The notes beneath the pieces are model-generated. The model did not search any database. It was not told where the DNA came from and saw only the letters and a program-made list of their open reading frames with translations. 64,000 nucleotides of DNA from Streptomyces sp. I05A-00742. GTDB taxonomy: Bacteria; Actinomycetota; Actinomycetes; Streptomycetales; Streptomycetaceae. Positions 1 to 10,622 of this stretch are shown here, piece by piece. Both the position numbers and the translations under genes were made by a program. Location of the stretch: positions 1-64,000 of the forward strand of contig NZ_JABETO010000018.1 of assembly GCF_013055795.1 (NCBI RefSeq), given 5' to 3'. How positions within the stretch are numbered: position 1 is the first letter of the stretch; every line of letters begins with the position of its first letter.

Positions 1-330
1 CTCGGCCGGGCGCACCGCGAGCTGGGCGACGACGCGGCGGCGCGCCCGCTGCTCGCGCGGGCCCGCGACGCGGCCCTGACGTGCGGGGCGACCGGGCTGT
101 GGCGCTCCCTGGCCCCCGCCGCCCGCCCGGCTGCTGGGGACGACGTGCTCACGGGTGCGGAGCACCGGGTGGCGTCCCTTGCGGCGCGGGGCCTGTCCAA
201 CCGGGAGGTGGCCGCCGAGCTGTCCATCGCGGTGAGCACCGTCGAACAGCACCTCACGCGGATCTACCGCAAGTACCGGATCAAGCACCGCCGCCAGCTG
301 CGCGACCGAATGGCACCGACGGGCGCCTGA
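1..330 (+). CDS. LuxR-family transcriptional regulator, C-terminal part
   Basis: Only the last 109 codons are present; the frame is open from the window edge to the TGA at 328-330. The C-terminus has a typical LuxR/GerE helix-turn-helix: TGAEHRVASLAARGLSNREV, then AAELSIAVSTVEQHLTRIY. The preceding residues (LGRAHRELGDDAAARPLLAR) resemble the TPR-like helical repeats before the DNA-binding domain in large ATP-binding LuxR (LAL) regulators. That class is inferred, because any ATPase domain would lie outside the window. It converges on tuf, with a shared terminator at 363-394. The target is unknown. Confidence 0.85.
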   Translation, partial: LGRAHRELGDDAAARPLLARARDAALTCGATGLWRSLAPAARPAAGDDVLTGAEHRVASLAARGLSNREVAAELSIAVSTVEQHLTRIYRKYRIKHRRQLRDRMAPTGA

Positions 331-362
331 CCCCTGCCGGTCCCCGTCCGGGCACAAAGAAA

Positions 363-394
363 CGGGCCCGCACATCCGAAGATGTGCGGGCCCG
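363..394 (-). terminator. Bidirectional terminator between luxR-type gene and tuf
   Basis: A perfect 14-bp inverted repeat (CGGGCCCGCACATC with its complement) encloses the tetraloop CGAA. It lies 24 bases beyond the tuf stop codon and 33 bases beyond the LuxR stop codon, so it can end both convergent transcripts. It has no strong T-run, as is usual in Streptomyces. Confidence 0.8.
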
Positions 395-417
395 CTCAGA
401 CCTGCAAGTAAGAGGAC

Positions 418-1611
<1,194 letters not shown>

Positions 1612-1807
1612 TGGGGTCCTCCTGGGAGTGGTTCTGTACGCCTTACGTTACGGCGCCAGGGATCTTTGCTGGGGTGCCGCCCGGCGGGGCACCCGCCGCG
1701 TGCCGGGGGGATCCGGGGAAACCGGTTCCTCACGATTCGCGGCGGTATGCCCCGACGGTCGGTGTCAAGCCTAAGGCGTCAGCCCCGTCTGTGGAGACGG
1801 GAGCCGG

Positions 1808-3931
<2,124 letters not shown>

Positions 3932-3970
3932 ATGGCTCAGTCTTCTCTCGGTTCTCGATGGGGGTAGCGA

Positions 3971-4441
3971 CTACCAGCGGTAGTGCGCGAAGGCCTTGTT
4001 GGACTCGGCCATCTTGTGCGTGTCCTCGCGCTTCTTGACGGAAGCGCCGAGGCCGTTCGAGGCGTCCAGCAGCTCGTTCATGAGGCGCTCGGTCATGGTC
4101 TTCTCGCGACGGGCGCGGGAGTAGCCGACCAGCCAGCGCAGCGCCAGGGTGGAGGCGCGGCCCGGACGGACCTCGACCGGCACCTGGTAGGTCGCGCCAC
4201 CGACACGGCGGGACTTGACCTCAAGGGCCGGCTTGACGTTCTCGAGGGCGCGCTTGAGGGTGATGACCGGGTCGTTACCGGTCTTCTCGCGCAGACCCTC
4301 CATGGCGCCGTAGACGATGCGCTCGGCGGTGGAGCGCTTGCCGTGCAGCAGGATCTTGTTGATCAGGGACGTGACCAGAGGAGAGCCGTAGACCGGGTCG
4401 ATGATGACCGGGCGCTTCGGGGCGGGGCCCTTACGAGGCAT
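3971..4441 (-). CDS. rpsG: 30S ribosomal protein S7
   Basis: 156 residues, the normal bacterial S7 length. S7 nucleates assembly of the 30S head and contacts the E-site tRNA. Recognisable segments are PRKGPAPKRPVIIDPVYGSP at the N-terminus, LINKILLHGKRSTAERIVYGA, and VGGATYQVPVEVRP, which is the conserved loop. The C-terminus MAESNKAFAHYRW is typical. It begins 2 bases after the rpsL stop codon, so the two are translationally close in one operon. Confidence 0.98.
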   Translation of the reverse strand: MPRKGPAPKRPVIIDPVYGSPLVTSLINKILLHGKRSTAERIVYGAMEGLREKTGNDPVITLKRALENVKPALEVKSRRVGGATYQVPVEVRPGRASTLALRWLVGYSRARREKTMTERLMNELLDASNGLGASVKKREDTHKMAESNKAFAHYRW

Positions 4442-4443
4442 TC

Positions 4444-4815
4444 TTACTTCTCCTTCTTGGCGCCGTAGCGGCTGCGAGCCTGCTTGCGGTTCTTGACGCC
4501 CTGGGTGTCGAGCGAGCCACGGATGATCTTGTAGCGAACGCCCGGCAGGTCCTTCACACGGCCGCCGCGCACGAGCACGATCGAGTGCTCCTGCAGGTTG
4601 TGGCCCTCACCCGGAATGTAAGCGGTGACCTCGATGCCGCTGGTCAGACGCACACGCGCGACCTTACGCAGGGCCGAGTTCGGCTTCTTCGGGGTGGTCG
4701 TGAAAACACGCGTGCAGACGCCACGACGCTGGGGCGAACCCTCGAGTGCGGGCGTCTTGTTCTTCTCGACCTTGTCCTGCCGGCCCTTTCGGACCAGCTG
4801 CTGGATCGTAGGCAC
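4444..4815 (-). CDS. rpsL: 30S ribosomal protein S12
   Basis: 123 residues, full-length S12, the decoding-centre protein. The signature TTPKKPNSALRKVARVRLTS is present, followed by HNLQEHSIVLVRGGRVKDLP. The lysines where streptomycin-resistance substitutions occur (in TPKKPNS and in GGRVKDLP) are both wild-type, so the gene predicts the drug-sensitive form of the protein. It is the first gene of the str operon. Its start is ATG at 4813-4815, with a roughly 220-base leader back to the promoter at 5045-5073. Confidence 0.98.
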   Translation of the reverse strand: MPTIQQLVRKGRQDKVEKNKTPALEGSPQRRGVCTRVFTTTPKKPNSALRKVARVRLTSGIEVTAYIPGEGHNLQEHSIVLVRGGRVKDLPGVRYKIIRGSLDTQGVKNRKQARSRYGAKKEK

Positions 4816-5044
4816 CGTTTCTCCGGTTTCTGTGTGCCGATCACGATAAAACTAACCTGGGACTACGCTCCGACCCACGCGGTCGGGTGTGTCGGAGGCT
4901 GCACACCCCCGCCCGACGGCGGTTCGGCGCAGATTTCCGGTGTCTTTGAACCGTTCGGGACCATCGAGGACCGTTCAGGCCCGGCCTCTCATGCGGTTTG
5001 AAGGCACGCACAAGAGCCCAGGGACACCCCAGGCACAAGGTCAG

Positions 5045-5073
5045 AGCGTACCTACCGCATGGGCTGCGGTCAA
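5045..5073 (-). promoter_or_regulatory. Promoter of the str operon, in the 456-base gap upstream of rpsL
   Basis: On the minus strand TTGACC (5068-5073) and TACGCT (5045-5050) are separated by exactly 17 bases, a good fit to a HrdB (sigma-70-like) promoter. Transcription would start near 5038, giving a leader of about 220 bases. Apart from an imperfect GTCGGG/CCCGAC inverted repeat at 4882-4917, which would fold in the leader, nothing else is recognisable in 4816-5271. Confidence 0.7.
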
Positions 5074-5271
5074 AACAAATGCACACGCGGAGGACGTACC
5101 GGTGTGTGATGTATGTCCGGATTCTACGAGGCGGTGGGCGGGGGCGGTGCCCACCGGTGAGAGGTGAGAAGCGACGCGCGCCCGACGGGAGGTCACGTCG
5201 CGCCCGACGGTACGAGGTCACGTCGCGGCCGGGATGACCGACGGCGGGCCGCTCCCGCCCGGCCCGCCCGC

Positions 5272-5739
5272 TCACCGCCCCCCGGAGGCTCCGCGCCGTC
5301 CGCCCTCCGCGCGCTTGGCGGCGACCCCGCTCACGGCCAGGATCATCTCCGTCATCTCCACGAACTGGCGTCGATGACTGCCGGGGATGCCCAGCAGCAC
5401 GGCGGCCTCCTCGGGGGTCAGCCGGTCGGATCCCTCGACCGCCACGCCCCCGCGGACGGCCCCCGGGAGCGGCAGCTCCGCCTCGGTCGCCCGGCCCGAC
5501 CTGACCAGCACGTCACGGAGGCTCACCCCGAGGACGCGCGCCAGCCCGCGCATGGTGTCCAGGTCGGGCATGCTCTGCCGCTGCAACAGCCGGGTGACGG
5601 CGGCGCGGTGCACCCCCGCGTCCTCGGCCAGCCGGGTCCGGCCGCCGCCGCGCGGACTGTCGATGTCGTACCCCCGTTCGCGCATGAGGCCCTCGACCCA
5701 GCCCGCGAACTGCTCCAACTCCGAAGTTCTGCTTCCCAT
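5272..5739 (-). CDS. XRE-family (Cro/CI-type) DNA-binding regulator
   Basis: 155 residues. Residues 35-78 form a Cro/CI-type helix-turn-helix: RLAEDAGVHRAAVTRLLQRQ followed by LDTMRGLARVLGVSLRDVLV. The N-terminal 30 residues (ELEQFAGWVEGLMRERGYDI) fit the first helix. The C-terminal half contains LTPEEAAVLLGIPGSHRRQF and no recognised sensor domain. ATG 5737-5739 is chosen because GGAGGGAGTG precedes it; the frame stays open far upstream without a better ribosome site. It diverges from the gene at 6004. Promoter sequences on both sides contain CGYTCGCRC elements, also found at the tail-cluster promoter, so this gene is my main candidate for tail-cluster control (inference). Confidence 0.85.
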   Translation of the reverse strand: MGSRTSELEQFAGWVEGLMRERGYDIDSPRGGGRTRLAEDAGVHRAAVTRLLQRQSMPDLDTMRGLARVLGVSLRDVLVRSGRATEAELPLPGAVRGGVAVEGSDRLTPEEAAVLLGIPGSHRRQFVEMTEMILAVSGVAAKRAEGGRRGASGGR

Positions 5740-5854
5740 AACACACTCCCTCCGCACCGCAGACCCTACCGGGCGTTCGCGCACGCAAGGTGTGGGTTGA
5801 CCAGGTCCGGTAACACCCTGGGGAGAAATGGTGGATGTCTGGTGACGAGAATGT

Positions 5855-5885
5855 GTTGCGCGCTCGCACGCACGGTCGATACGGT
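5855..5885 (+). promoter_or_regulatory. Putative promoter with tail-cluster-like operator
   Basis: TTGCGC (5856-5861) and TACGGT (5880-5885) are 18 bases apart, giving a plausible promoter for the gene at 6004. The overlapping 16-mer at 5855-5870 (GTTGCGCGCTCGCACG) matches 14 of 16 positions of 12689-12704, where it also covers the -35 box of the tail-module promoter. A further CGTTCGCGC core lies nearby, around 5774-5782, on the side facing the XRE gene. Confidence 0.5.
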
Positions 5886-6003
5886 GCGTGGCGAGAAAGC
5901 AACAGAGGGCTGATCCGGCCCCCTGGGCACCGCCCGTACCCTGCGCCCGGAGCACCACTCCGTTCCGGGCGTCCCCTGCTCGTCCGCACCCGCAGGAGCC
6001 CTC

Positions 6004-6618
6004 ATGACCGACAGCCCCAGCCGCCCCCGGAGCGCCGCTGTATGGCTGGGCATCCTTCTCCGCCAGTTCCCCGAACTGAGCCAGGAGCTCGCCCCGAGCC
6101 GCACCGCCGCTCCCTCCCCGACCGGCCGTGCCACTCGTTCCGCCCCCGGTACCGCCATCCGGCTGTTCGTCTCCGACACCATCCGCGACATCACCGACGG
6201 TGTGATCGAGCTGGAGGAAGCGGTCTGCGAGAAACTCCGCACCCCGCGACCGCGACGCGGCACGGTGGAGCAGCGGCTCACCAGGCTCATCGGCCTGCTG
6301 GACCGCGCCTCCGCCGACCCCGTCCTGGCGGAGCACATCCGCGCCGAGGCCCGCCGTATGGCCCGGCGCTGCTCGCTCGCCCTCGGCGAGGCCGAGGCGC
6401 CGGTCCGCGTCCGCGGCCGCTGCGAGCACTGCGGCTCGGTCTCCCTCCGGGTCTTCCCGCAGCGCGAGGCGGTGCTCTGCGTCAACCCCGGCTGCCGGTG
6501 CGGGAACGCCTCCTGCGCCTGCCGCACGGACGCCGGGCACCGGCACTCCTGGGCCCGCGCCGAGTGGCTGGACCCGGCCGAAGCGCCCGCCGCCGAGGAA
6601 CTCGGGGGCACCCGCTGA
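6004..6618 (+). CDS. Hypothetical protein with C-terminal zinc-ribbon-like cysteine cluster
   Basis: 204 residues, not assigned to a named family. Residues 45-130 look helical and charged. The C-terminal third carries seven cysteines: CEHC at 140-143, C159, CRC at 164-166 and CAC at 171-173, followed by HRHSW. This is a metal-binding ribbon-like pattern. ATG at 6004 is preceded by AGGAG at good spacing. Its stop codon overlaps the start of the HTH gene at 6618 (ATGA-type overlap), so the two are translationally coupled. Streptomyces phages and integrative elements often carry such pairs (general knowledge), but no integrase is present here. Confidence 0.7.
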   Translation: MTDSPSRPRSAAVWLGILLRQFPELSQELAPSRTAAPSPTGRATRSAPGTAIRLFVSDTIRDITDGVIELEEAVCEKLRTPRPRRGTVEQRLTRLIGLLDRASADPVLAEHIRAEARRMARRCSLALGEAEAPVRVRGRCEHCGSVSLRVFPQREAVLCVNPGCRCGNASCACRTDAGHRHSWARAEWLDPAEAPAAEELGGTR

Positions 6619-6833
6619 TGACGCCGCTGCTCCCGGCCTCCGACACCCTGGTCACCACGGCCATGGCCGCACGCGAGGCGGCCGTGACGCCGGACGCCGT
6701 CCGCAAGTGGGTCCAGCTGGGGCGCCTGGCGCCGGCCGGCCGCCGGGGCCGGGCCAACCTCTTCCGGCTGGAGGACGTCTTCGCGGCGGAACGCGCCACA
6801 CGCCGCCCGCGCGAACTGCGCACCCTCGCCTGA
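6618..6833 (+). CDS. Small MerR/excisionase-like helix-turn-helix protein
   Basis: 71 residues. The core TTAMAAREAAVTPDAVRKWV, then QLGRLAPAGRRGRANLFRLE, reads as a winged-helix DNA-binding domain of the MerR/excisionase (helix-turn-helix 17) kind. A helix-turn-helix with the AVRKWV recognition helix is followed by the strand that ends with the start of the last helix. There is no effector or dimerisation domain. The start codon overlaps the preceding stop codon, so the pair should be coexpressed. It could be a directionality factor left from an integrative element or a small regulator; the sequence does not decide. Confidence 0.75.
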   Translation: MTPLLPASDTLVTTAMAAREAAVTPDAVRKWVQLGRLAPAGRRGRANLFRLEDVFAAERATRRPRELRTLA

Positions 6834-6838
6834 CGTCC

Positions 6839-6878
6839 GGCGGTGGGTCCGGCCCCGGGCGGGGCCGGACCCACCGCC
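6839..6878. terminator. Bidirectional terminator, 18-bp stem
   Basis: A perfect 18-bp inverted repeat (6839-6856 with 6861-6878) encloses the loop GGGC. It lies between the convergent genes ending at 6833 and 6886, so it can end both transcripts. Confidence 0.85.
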
Positions 6879-6885
6879 CTTCGCC

Positions 6886-7149
6886 TCAGTCCTCGGCCTG
6901 GTGGATCCGGAGCACCCGGGCCGTCACGGGACCTCCCTGCTGCCCGTCCGCGGCGCCCACCGCCTCCTGCCACCCGCTGACGAACCCGCTCACCTCGGCA
7001 GCCTCCACCGCCCCTTCCGCCACCTTCTGCACGACCGCGGCCAGCGCCCGTCCGACGTCGGGCGTGTAGTACCCCGAGTGCCCCGATTCGGCCGCCACCT
7101 CCAGCGTTGCCGCCACGACGTCCACGAGCCTGTCGCTGTGCGCACTCAT
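6886..7149 (-). CDS. Hypothetical 87-residue protein
   Basis: I chose ATG at 7147-7149, giving MSAHSDRLVDVVAATLEVAA, because CTGGGGGTGGC lies just upstream; an in-frame start 10 codons earlier is possible. The protein has two likely helices separated by SGHSGYYTPDVGRA and a glycine-rich turn, and no signal peptide or membrane segment. I do not recognise the family. It is divergent from the gene at 7396, with a 246-base gap that holds no promoter I can defend. Confidence 0.6.
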   Translation of the reverse strand: MSAHSDRLVDVVAATLEVAAESGHSGYYTPDVGRALAAVVQKVAEGAVEAAEVSGFVSGWQEAVGAADGQQGGPVTARVLRIHQAED

Positions 7150-7395
7150 GCCACCCCCAGGTGCTGTCCGCCCATTCACATGCCCCCCGTGACACCTCCT
7201 GCGCCTCTACGGCGAGACGTTGGGAAGCGCGTTCGATCGCCGCGTGCACGATCGTCCATAACCTAACGCCTCCCTCTGACGCCCTGTCGGACCGAAGACC
7301 GTGCGCACACACCTCCTGACCTGCTCAACGTCCCGCCGTAGGATCGCGTCCACGGGGATGGTGAGCGGGACGGGGCACCGGAGGCGGAGAGACGC

Positions 7396-8100
7396 ATGTG
7401 GGGGCGGGCCACGGGACGGCGGCGCAAGAACCGCGACGACGGGGAAGAGGCGGCGAAAGCCGCCCACCGACAGGCCGTGCTGACGGAGGCCCTCCGCGCC
7501 GCCGACGCCGCGCACGTGGTGCGGGGCGAGATCTTCGACCGGCTGAACGAGGCGCGCGCCGCGCTGGAAGGACTGCTCGACCGCGGGGACGGACTGCCCG
7601 CCCTCTCGATACGGGAAGCCATCGAGACCGGCCGCGCGGTGTGGGACGGGCACGCCGCGACCACGGCCTTCTACGCCGAGGCACGTTCCTCGTACCCGGA
7701 CATCGACGCGGGCCATGCCTCGTCACGTCAACTGGCCGGCGTGGTACGGAGCCTGGAGAAATACGCCAGGGAATCCGACAAGGCCGTCAAGAGCCTGGAG
7801 GACCTCCTGGAGAACTACCAGGACCTGTACCGCACCCTGCTGACCCTCGGCTCCACCCTCGCCCCCATCCGCGCCCGCACCCACGCCGCCCTGACCGCCG
7901 CCACCCGTGACCTCGCCTGGGCACCCCCGGCAACCCCCGGCCGCTACGCCCTGGAAGCCCGCCTCCACGCCCTCGCGGACCACCTGCACGCGCTGGACGC
8001 GGGCCGGGTGGCGGTCGACAACGTCCACGAGACCCCTGACCTGTACCGCGAGACGGAAGCGGCGATCGCGGCCATCCGCGACGAGGTACCGCGCCTCTGA
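7396..8100 (+). CDS. Hypothetical coiled-coil protein
   Basis: 234 residues, family not recognised. The basic N-terminus (MWGRATGRRRKNRDD) is followed by long charged helical stretches, for instance QAVLTEALRAADAAHVVRGE and VRSLEKYARESDKAVKSLED, which suggest a mostly helical, possibly coiled-coil, cytoplasmic protein. No transmembrane segment or catalytic motif is visible. GGAGAGACGC before ATG 7396 supports the start. It ends 3 bases before the convergent nucleotidyltransferase gene. Codon use is ordinary for the window. Confidence 0.75.
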   Translation: MWGRATGRRRKNRDDGEEAAKAAHRQAVLTEALRAADAAHVVRGEIFDRLNEARAALEGLLDRGDGLPALSIREAIETGRAVWDGHAATTAFYAEARSSYPDIDAGHASSRQLAGVVRSLEKYARESDKAVKSLEDLLENYQDLYRTLLTLGSTLAPIRARTHAALTAATRDLAWAPPATPGRYALEARLHALADHLHALDAGRVAVDNVHETPDLYRETEAAIAAIRDEVPRL

Positions 8101-8103
8101 CCG

Positions 8104-8916
8104 CTAGGCGTGTACGCGGGCCCGCACGACCAGCCGGTGCAACGCCTCGAAGACAGCCGGCTCCGGCCCCTCCGGCAACCGGGATGCGGCCTGCGCCGCG
8201 TCCAGCTCCCCGTGCAACGCCTCCACATCGACGCGCAACCTCTCCCCGTCCACGATCCCGCCGACCGCCCCGTGCTCGGCCACCGCCTTCGCCGAGATCA
8301 GCTCCGGCACGTACCCCGGCGCCTCCACCAGCTCAAGCAGGCTGGGCAGATGCGCGACGACCTCACCGCTGCGCATGAGATGAATGCCCGTGAGCAGCAC
8401 CCGCAGGGTGTACAGCAGCGGCTTGAGCTCCTGCCGCTTGCCGAAGAGCCGCCACTGGGTGCCCGCGAAGCCCCGGTAGTGATGGGCGTGGTTGCTCGTG
8501 AGCACACCGGGCGCGAGGGCTGCCAGTTCGGCATGGACGTCGGTCGTGCGCACGACGAGCGGCGAGAGCAGCTGCTCGATCACGTACCCGTTCCTGCGCA
8601 GCATCAGCCGCGCGAACTTCCGCAGATCATGCGTGACGAGATCCATCTCCACCCCATCCCGCTCCCCCATCCGCGTCAGCGTCTCCTCCCCCTCCCGCAA
8701 CCCGACCAGCTCCTCCACCGGCAGCAGATGCACCCCCCGCAGATCCACATCCGAATCCCGCGACGGGAACCCGTACAGGTGCGCCCCCGACACGGTCGCG
8801 AAGACGAGCGGATGCGTCTGCTGCGCGAGCACGGGGGACAGGTCGACGTCCGGCAGGCCGGCTTCTTGGAGGGGGGTCGGGGACGGGGAGTGGGGGTGTA
8901 TCGCGTCGGCACTCAT
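8104..8916 (-). CDS. Nucleotidyltransferase, YcgL/RlaP-like (pol-beta superfamily)
   Basis: 270 residues. Residues 43-58 (SGAHLYGFPSRDSDVD) are the nucleotidyltransferase signature, with D56 and D58 as the metal-binding carboxylates, followed by LRGVHLLP. The remaining helical part (LRKFARLMLRRNGYVIEQLL, HHYRGFAGTQWRLFGKRQEL) fits the predicted nucleotidyltransferase family PF10127, to which bacterial YcgL and the RNA-repair-associated protein RlaP belong. The substrate cannot be read from the sequence. No RNA ligase lies next to it, so a role in RNA repair is only a family-level possibility. The start at 8916 has no good ribosome site. It stands alone beside the repeat region. Confidence 0.8.
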   Translation of the reverse strand: MSADAIHPHSPSPTPLQEAGLPDVDLSPVLAQQTHPLVFATVSGAHLYGFPSRDSDVDLRGVHLLPVEELVGLREGEETLTRMGERDGVEMDLVTHDLRKFARLMLRRNGYVIEQLLSPLVVRTTDVHAELAALAPGVLTSNHAHHYRGFAGTQWRLFGKRQELKPLLYTLRVLLTGIHLMRSGEVVAHLPSLLELVEAPGYVPELISAKAVAEHGAVGGIVDGERLRVDVEALHGELDAAQAASRLPEGPEPAVFEALHRLVVRARVHA

Positions 8917-8955
8917 GACGGACAGTGTCGCAACTGCGGGGGGTGGGGGGTGGGC

Positions 8956-9565
8956 GGCAACGGTGGGCGGTTTACGTGGCGGGTGCGCCGCCGACCACCG
9001 GCATCGTCGTTGCGCGCGCGGAGAAGACGCGGCCTGCGGATGCGGAAGGGGCGGGGCCGGATGTCGACTGCCGCATGTCGTGTTGGAACGGCAACGATGG
9101 GCGGTTTACGTGGCGGGTGCTCCGCCGACCGCCGCTTTCGTCGTTGCGCGCGCTGAAACGACGCGGCCTGCGGATGCGGAAGGGGCGGGGCCGGATGTCG
9201 GCTGCCGGATGTCGTGTTGAAGCGGCAACGGTGGGCGGTTTACGTGGCGGGTGCTCCGCCGACCGCCGCTTTCGTCGTTGCGCGCGCTGAAACGACGCGG
9301 CCTGCGGATGCGGAAGGGGCGGGGCCGGATGTCGGCTGCCGGATGTCGTGTTGGAGCGGCAACGGTGGGCGGTTTACGTGGCGGGTGCTTCGCCGACCGC
9401 TGGCATCGTCGTTGCGCGCGCCGAAAGGACGCGGCCTGCGGAAGGGGCGAGGCCGGATGTCGACTGCCGCATGTCGTGTTGGAACGGCAACGATGGGCGG
9501 TTTACATGGCGGGTGCGCCGCCGACCACCGGCATCGTCGTTGCGCGCGCCCAAAGGCGGCCGGCT
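8956..9565 (+). repeat. Tandem array of a 134-bp unit, about 4.6 copies
   Basis: Units begin with GGCAACG(G/A)TGGGCGG at 8956, 9090, 9224, 9358 and 9486, so the period is 134, 134, 134 and 128 bases; the fourth unit has lost 6 bases and the fifth is cut off near 9560. Units 2 and 3 are almost identical. Each contains TTTACGTGGCGGGTG and CGTCGTTGCGCGCGC; in units 2 and 3 the latter can pair with AACGACG downstream. All frames are open for long stretches, but this only reflects GC bias and repetition, so I do not call a gene. Two diverged copies lie inverted at 10205-10405. Confidence 0.9.
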
Positions 9566-9755
9566 ACGTGACCGGGGCGTCTGCGGACAGCCGTGCGGAG
9601 TGCGGATACGGGCGCAGGGGCGGGATGCGTGGTGGTCCGATCGTCAACAGTGGTGGATCCCGGCGGGGCAAATCGGGCAAACAGCCGTTCAGGGCGCCCA
9701 CAGCCACCGGTTTCCACTCAGCCCGTCGCATCGGATGCCCCGCCGACGCCCCACC

Positions 9756-10070
9756 CAGCCTGTCCGGCGTTTGAGGACAGCCGTGCGGAGCGCGGCTTCG
9801 GGAGCGCGGGCTGCCACCCCCACCCAGCCCGCCCGGCACCTGAGGACAACCGCCCGAAGCACGGCTTCAGGGACGTGAGGCCATCACCCCCACCCAGCCC
9901 GCCCAGCACTTGAGGACAACCGCCCGAAGCACGGCTTCAGGGGGCGCGGGGCCGCCACCCCCACCCAGCCCGTCCGGCGTTTGAGGACAACCGCGCGGAG
10001 CGCGGTTTCGGGGGGAGCGGGGGCCCGCCCCCACAAGAAACGGTGAAAGGGCGGGACCGGGGCACACCCA
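9756..10070 (+). repeat. Tandem array of a 70-bp element, four copies
   Basis: Copies start at 9756, 9825, 9895 and 9966 (spacing 69, 70, 71). Each reads CAGCC(C/T)GYCC...TGAGGAC, then AACCGC..GGAGCGCGG or a variant, then TTC(A/G)GGG. Only the last copy carries the tail CAAGAAACGGTGAAAGGGCG followed by GGACCGGGGCAC. The same element occurs at 26331-26545 and 43882-43966 and is a family I recognise as widespread between Streptomyces genes. The hairpins in it could work as terminators. Confidence 0.85.
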
Positions 10071-10204
10071 ACAGCAGAGCCACCCGAAACCTGCACCGCC
10101 GGACGTCACCCGCCCGATCCCACCACTGTTCAAGCCCGAACCACCTCACAGGCACCCCACGTCGAACAGAGCACCAGACACCTCACCCCCGGCCACGCAA
10201 CCAG

Positions 10205-10405
10205 CCGTTTCCGGTAGCCCGCGACAACGAGAGGGCCGGACGGCAGAGCACCCGCCACGTGAGCCCACCGCTGCCGCACCCCCACTCCAGGAGGCCAACG
10301 TCCGGGCCCGGCCCCCTCCCTGCAGCCAGCGCCCTTTCAGCGCACGCAACGACGAAGCCGACGGTCGGCAGAGCACCCGCCATGTAAACCGCCCAGGGAT
10401 GCCGC
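10205..10405 (-). repeat. Two diverged inverted copies of the 134-bp unit
   Basis: On the minus strand GGGCGGTTTACATGGCGGGTG... occurs just left of 10400, and a second, more diverged copy (GTGGGCTCACGTGGCGGGTG) starts about 125 bases further along. Both continue with TGCTCTGCCG and a CGTTG(C/T)G segment as in the array at 8956-9565. With that array they form the ends of a 1.4-kb gene-free interval. The stretch 9566-9755 between the arrays holds nothing I recognise. Confidence 0.75.
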
Positions 10406-10412
10406 TCCCCAC

Positions 10413-10622
10413 TCAACCCCGCAGGTTCGCGACGAACGCGCCCCACGCGGGGACCGGTATCAGGAGAGCGGGCCCATGCGGACGCTTGGAGTCCCGGACG
10501 GGAACAACACCGGGCATGTTGTCGGCAACCTCCAGGCAGCTGTCCCCACCTTGTCCGTTGCCCGGACCACTGAACGTGCTCTTCCGCCACACCACTGCAC
10601 TCATGTCAGGCGTCCTCTTCAT
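10413..10622 (-). CDS. DUF397 domain protein
   Basis: 69 residues. The sequence VVWRKSTFSGPGNGQGGDSC, then LEVADNMPGVVPVRDSKRPH, is the DUF397 signature (W-x-K-S-S/T-x-S, a conserved Cys, V-R-D-S-K). In Streptomyces these small proteins pair with an XRE regulator, as in the whiJ-like loci, where they are thought to bind and modulate the partner. Here its ATG overlaps the stop of the upstream XRE gene (ATGA at 10619-10622), supporting translation at a near-equal rate. An inner ATG six codons on is an alternative start. Confidence 0.92.
   Translation of the reverse strand: MKRTPDMSAVVWRKSTFSGPGNGQGGDSCLEVADNMPGVVPVRDSKRPHGPALLIPVPAWGAFVANLRG

Noticed and set aside
1763..1768. Private tuf promoter in the fusA-tuf gap
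   Set aside because: TTGACA is present on the minus strand, but no -10 box lies at 16-19 bases, so it is mentioned only in the tuf entry.
5740..6546. 424-codon version of the XRE gene starting at 6546
   Set aside because: The upstream part overlaps the divergent zinc-ribbon gene and its promoter; the ribosome site is at 5739.
8925..9878. Repetitive small proteins encoded by the 134-bp array
   Set aside because: Two frames are open only because the repeat is stop-poor; no ribosome sites recur and the products are Arg/Gly-rich without a plausible fold.
8956..10070. CRISPR array
   Set aside because: Units of 134 and 70 bp abut each other without unique spacers, and no cas gene is present.
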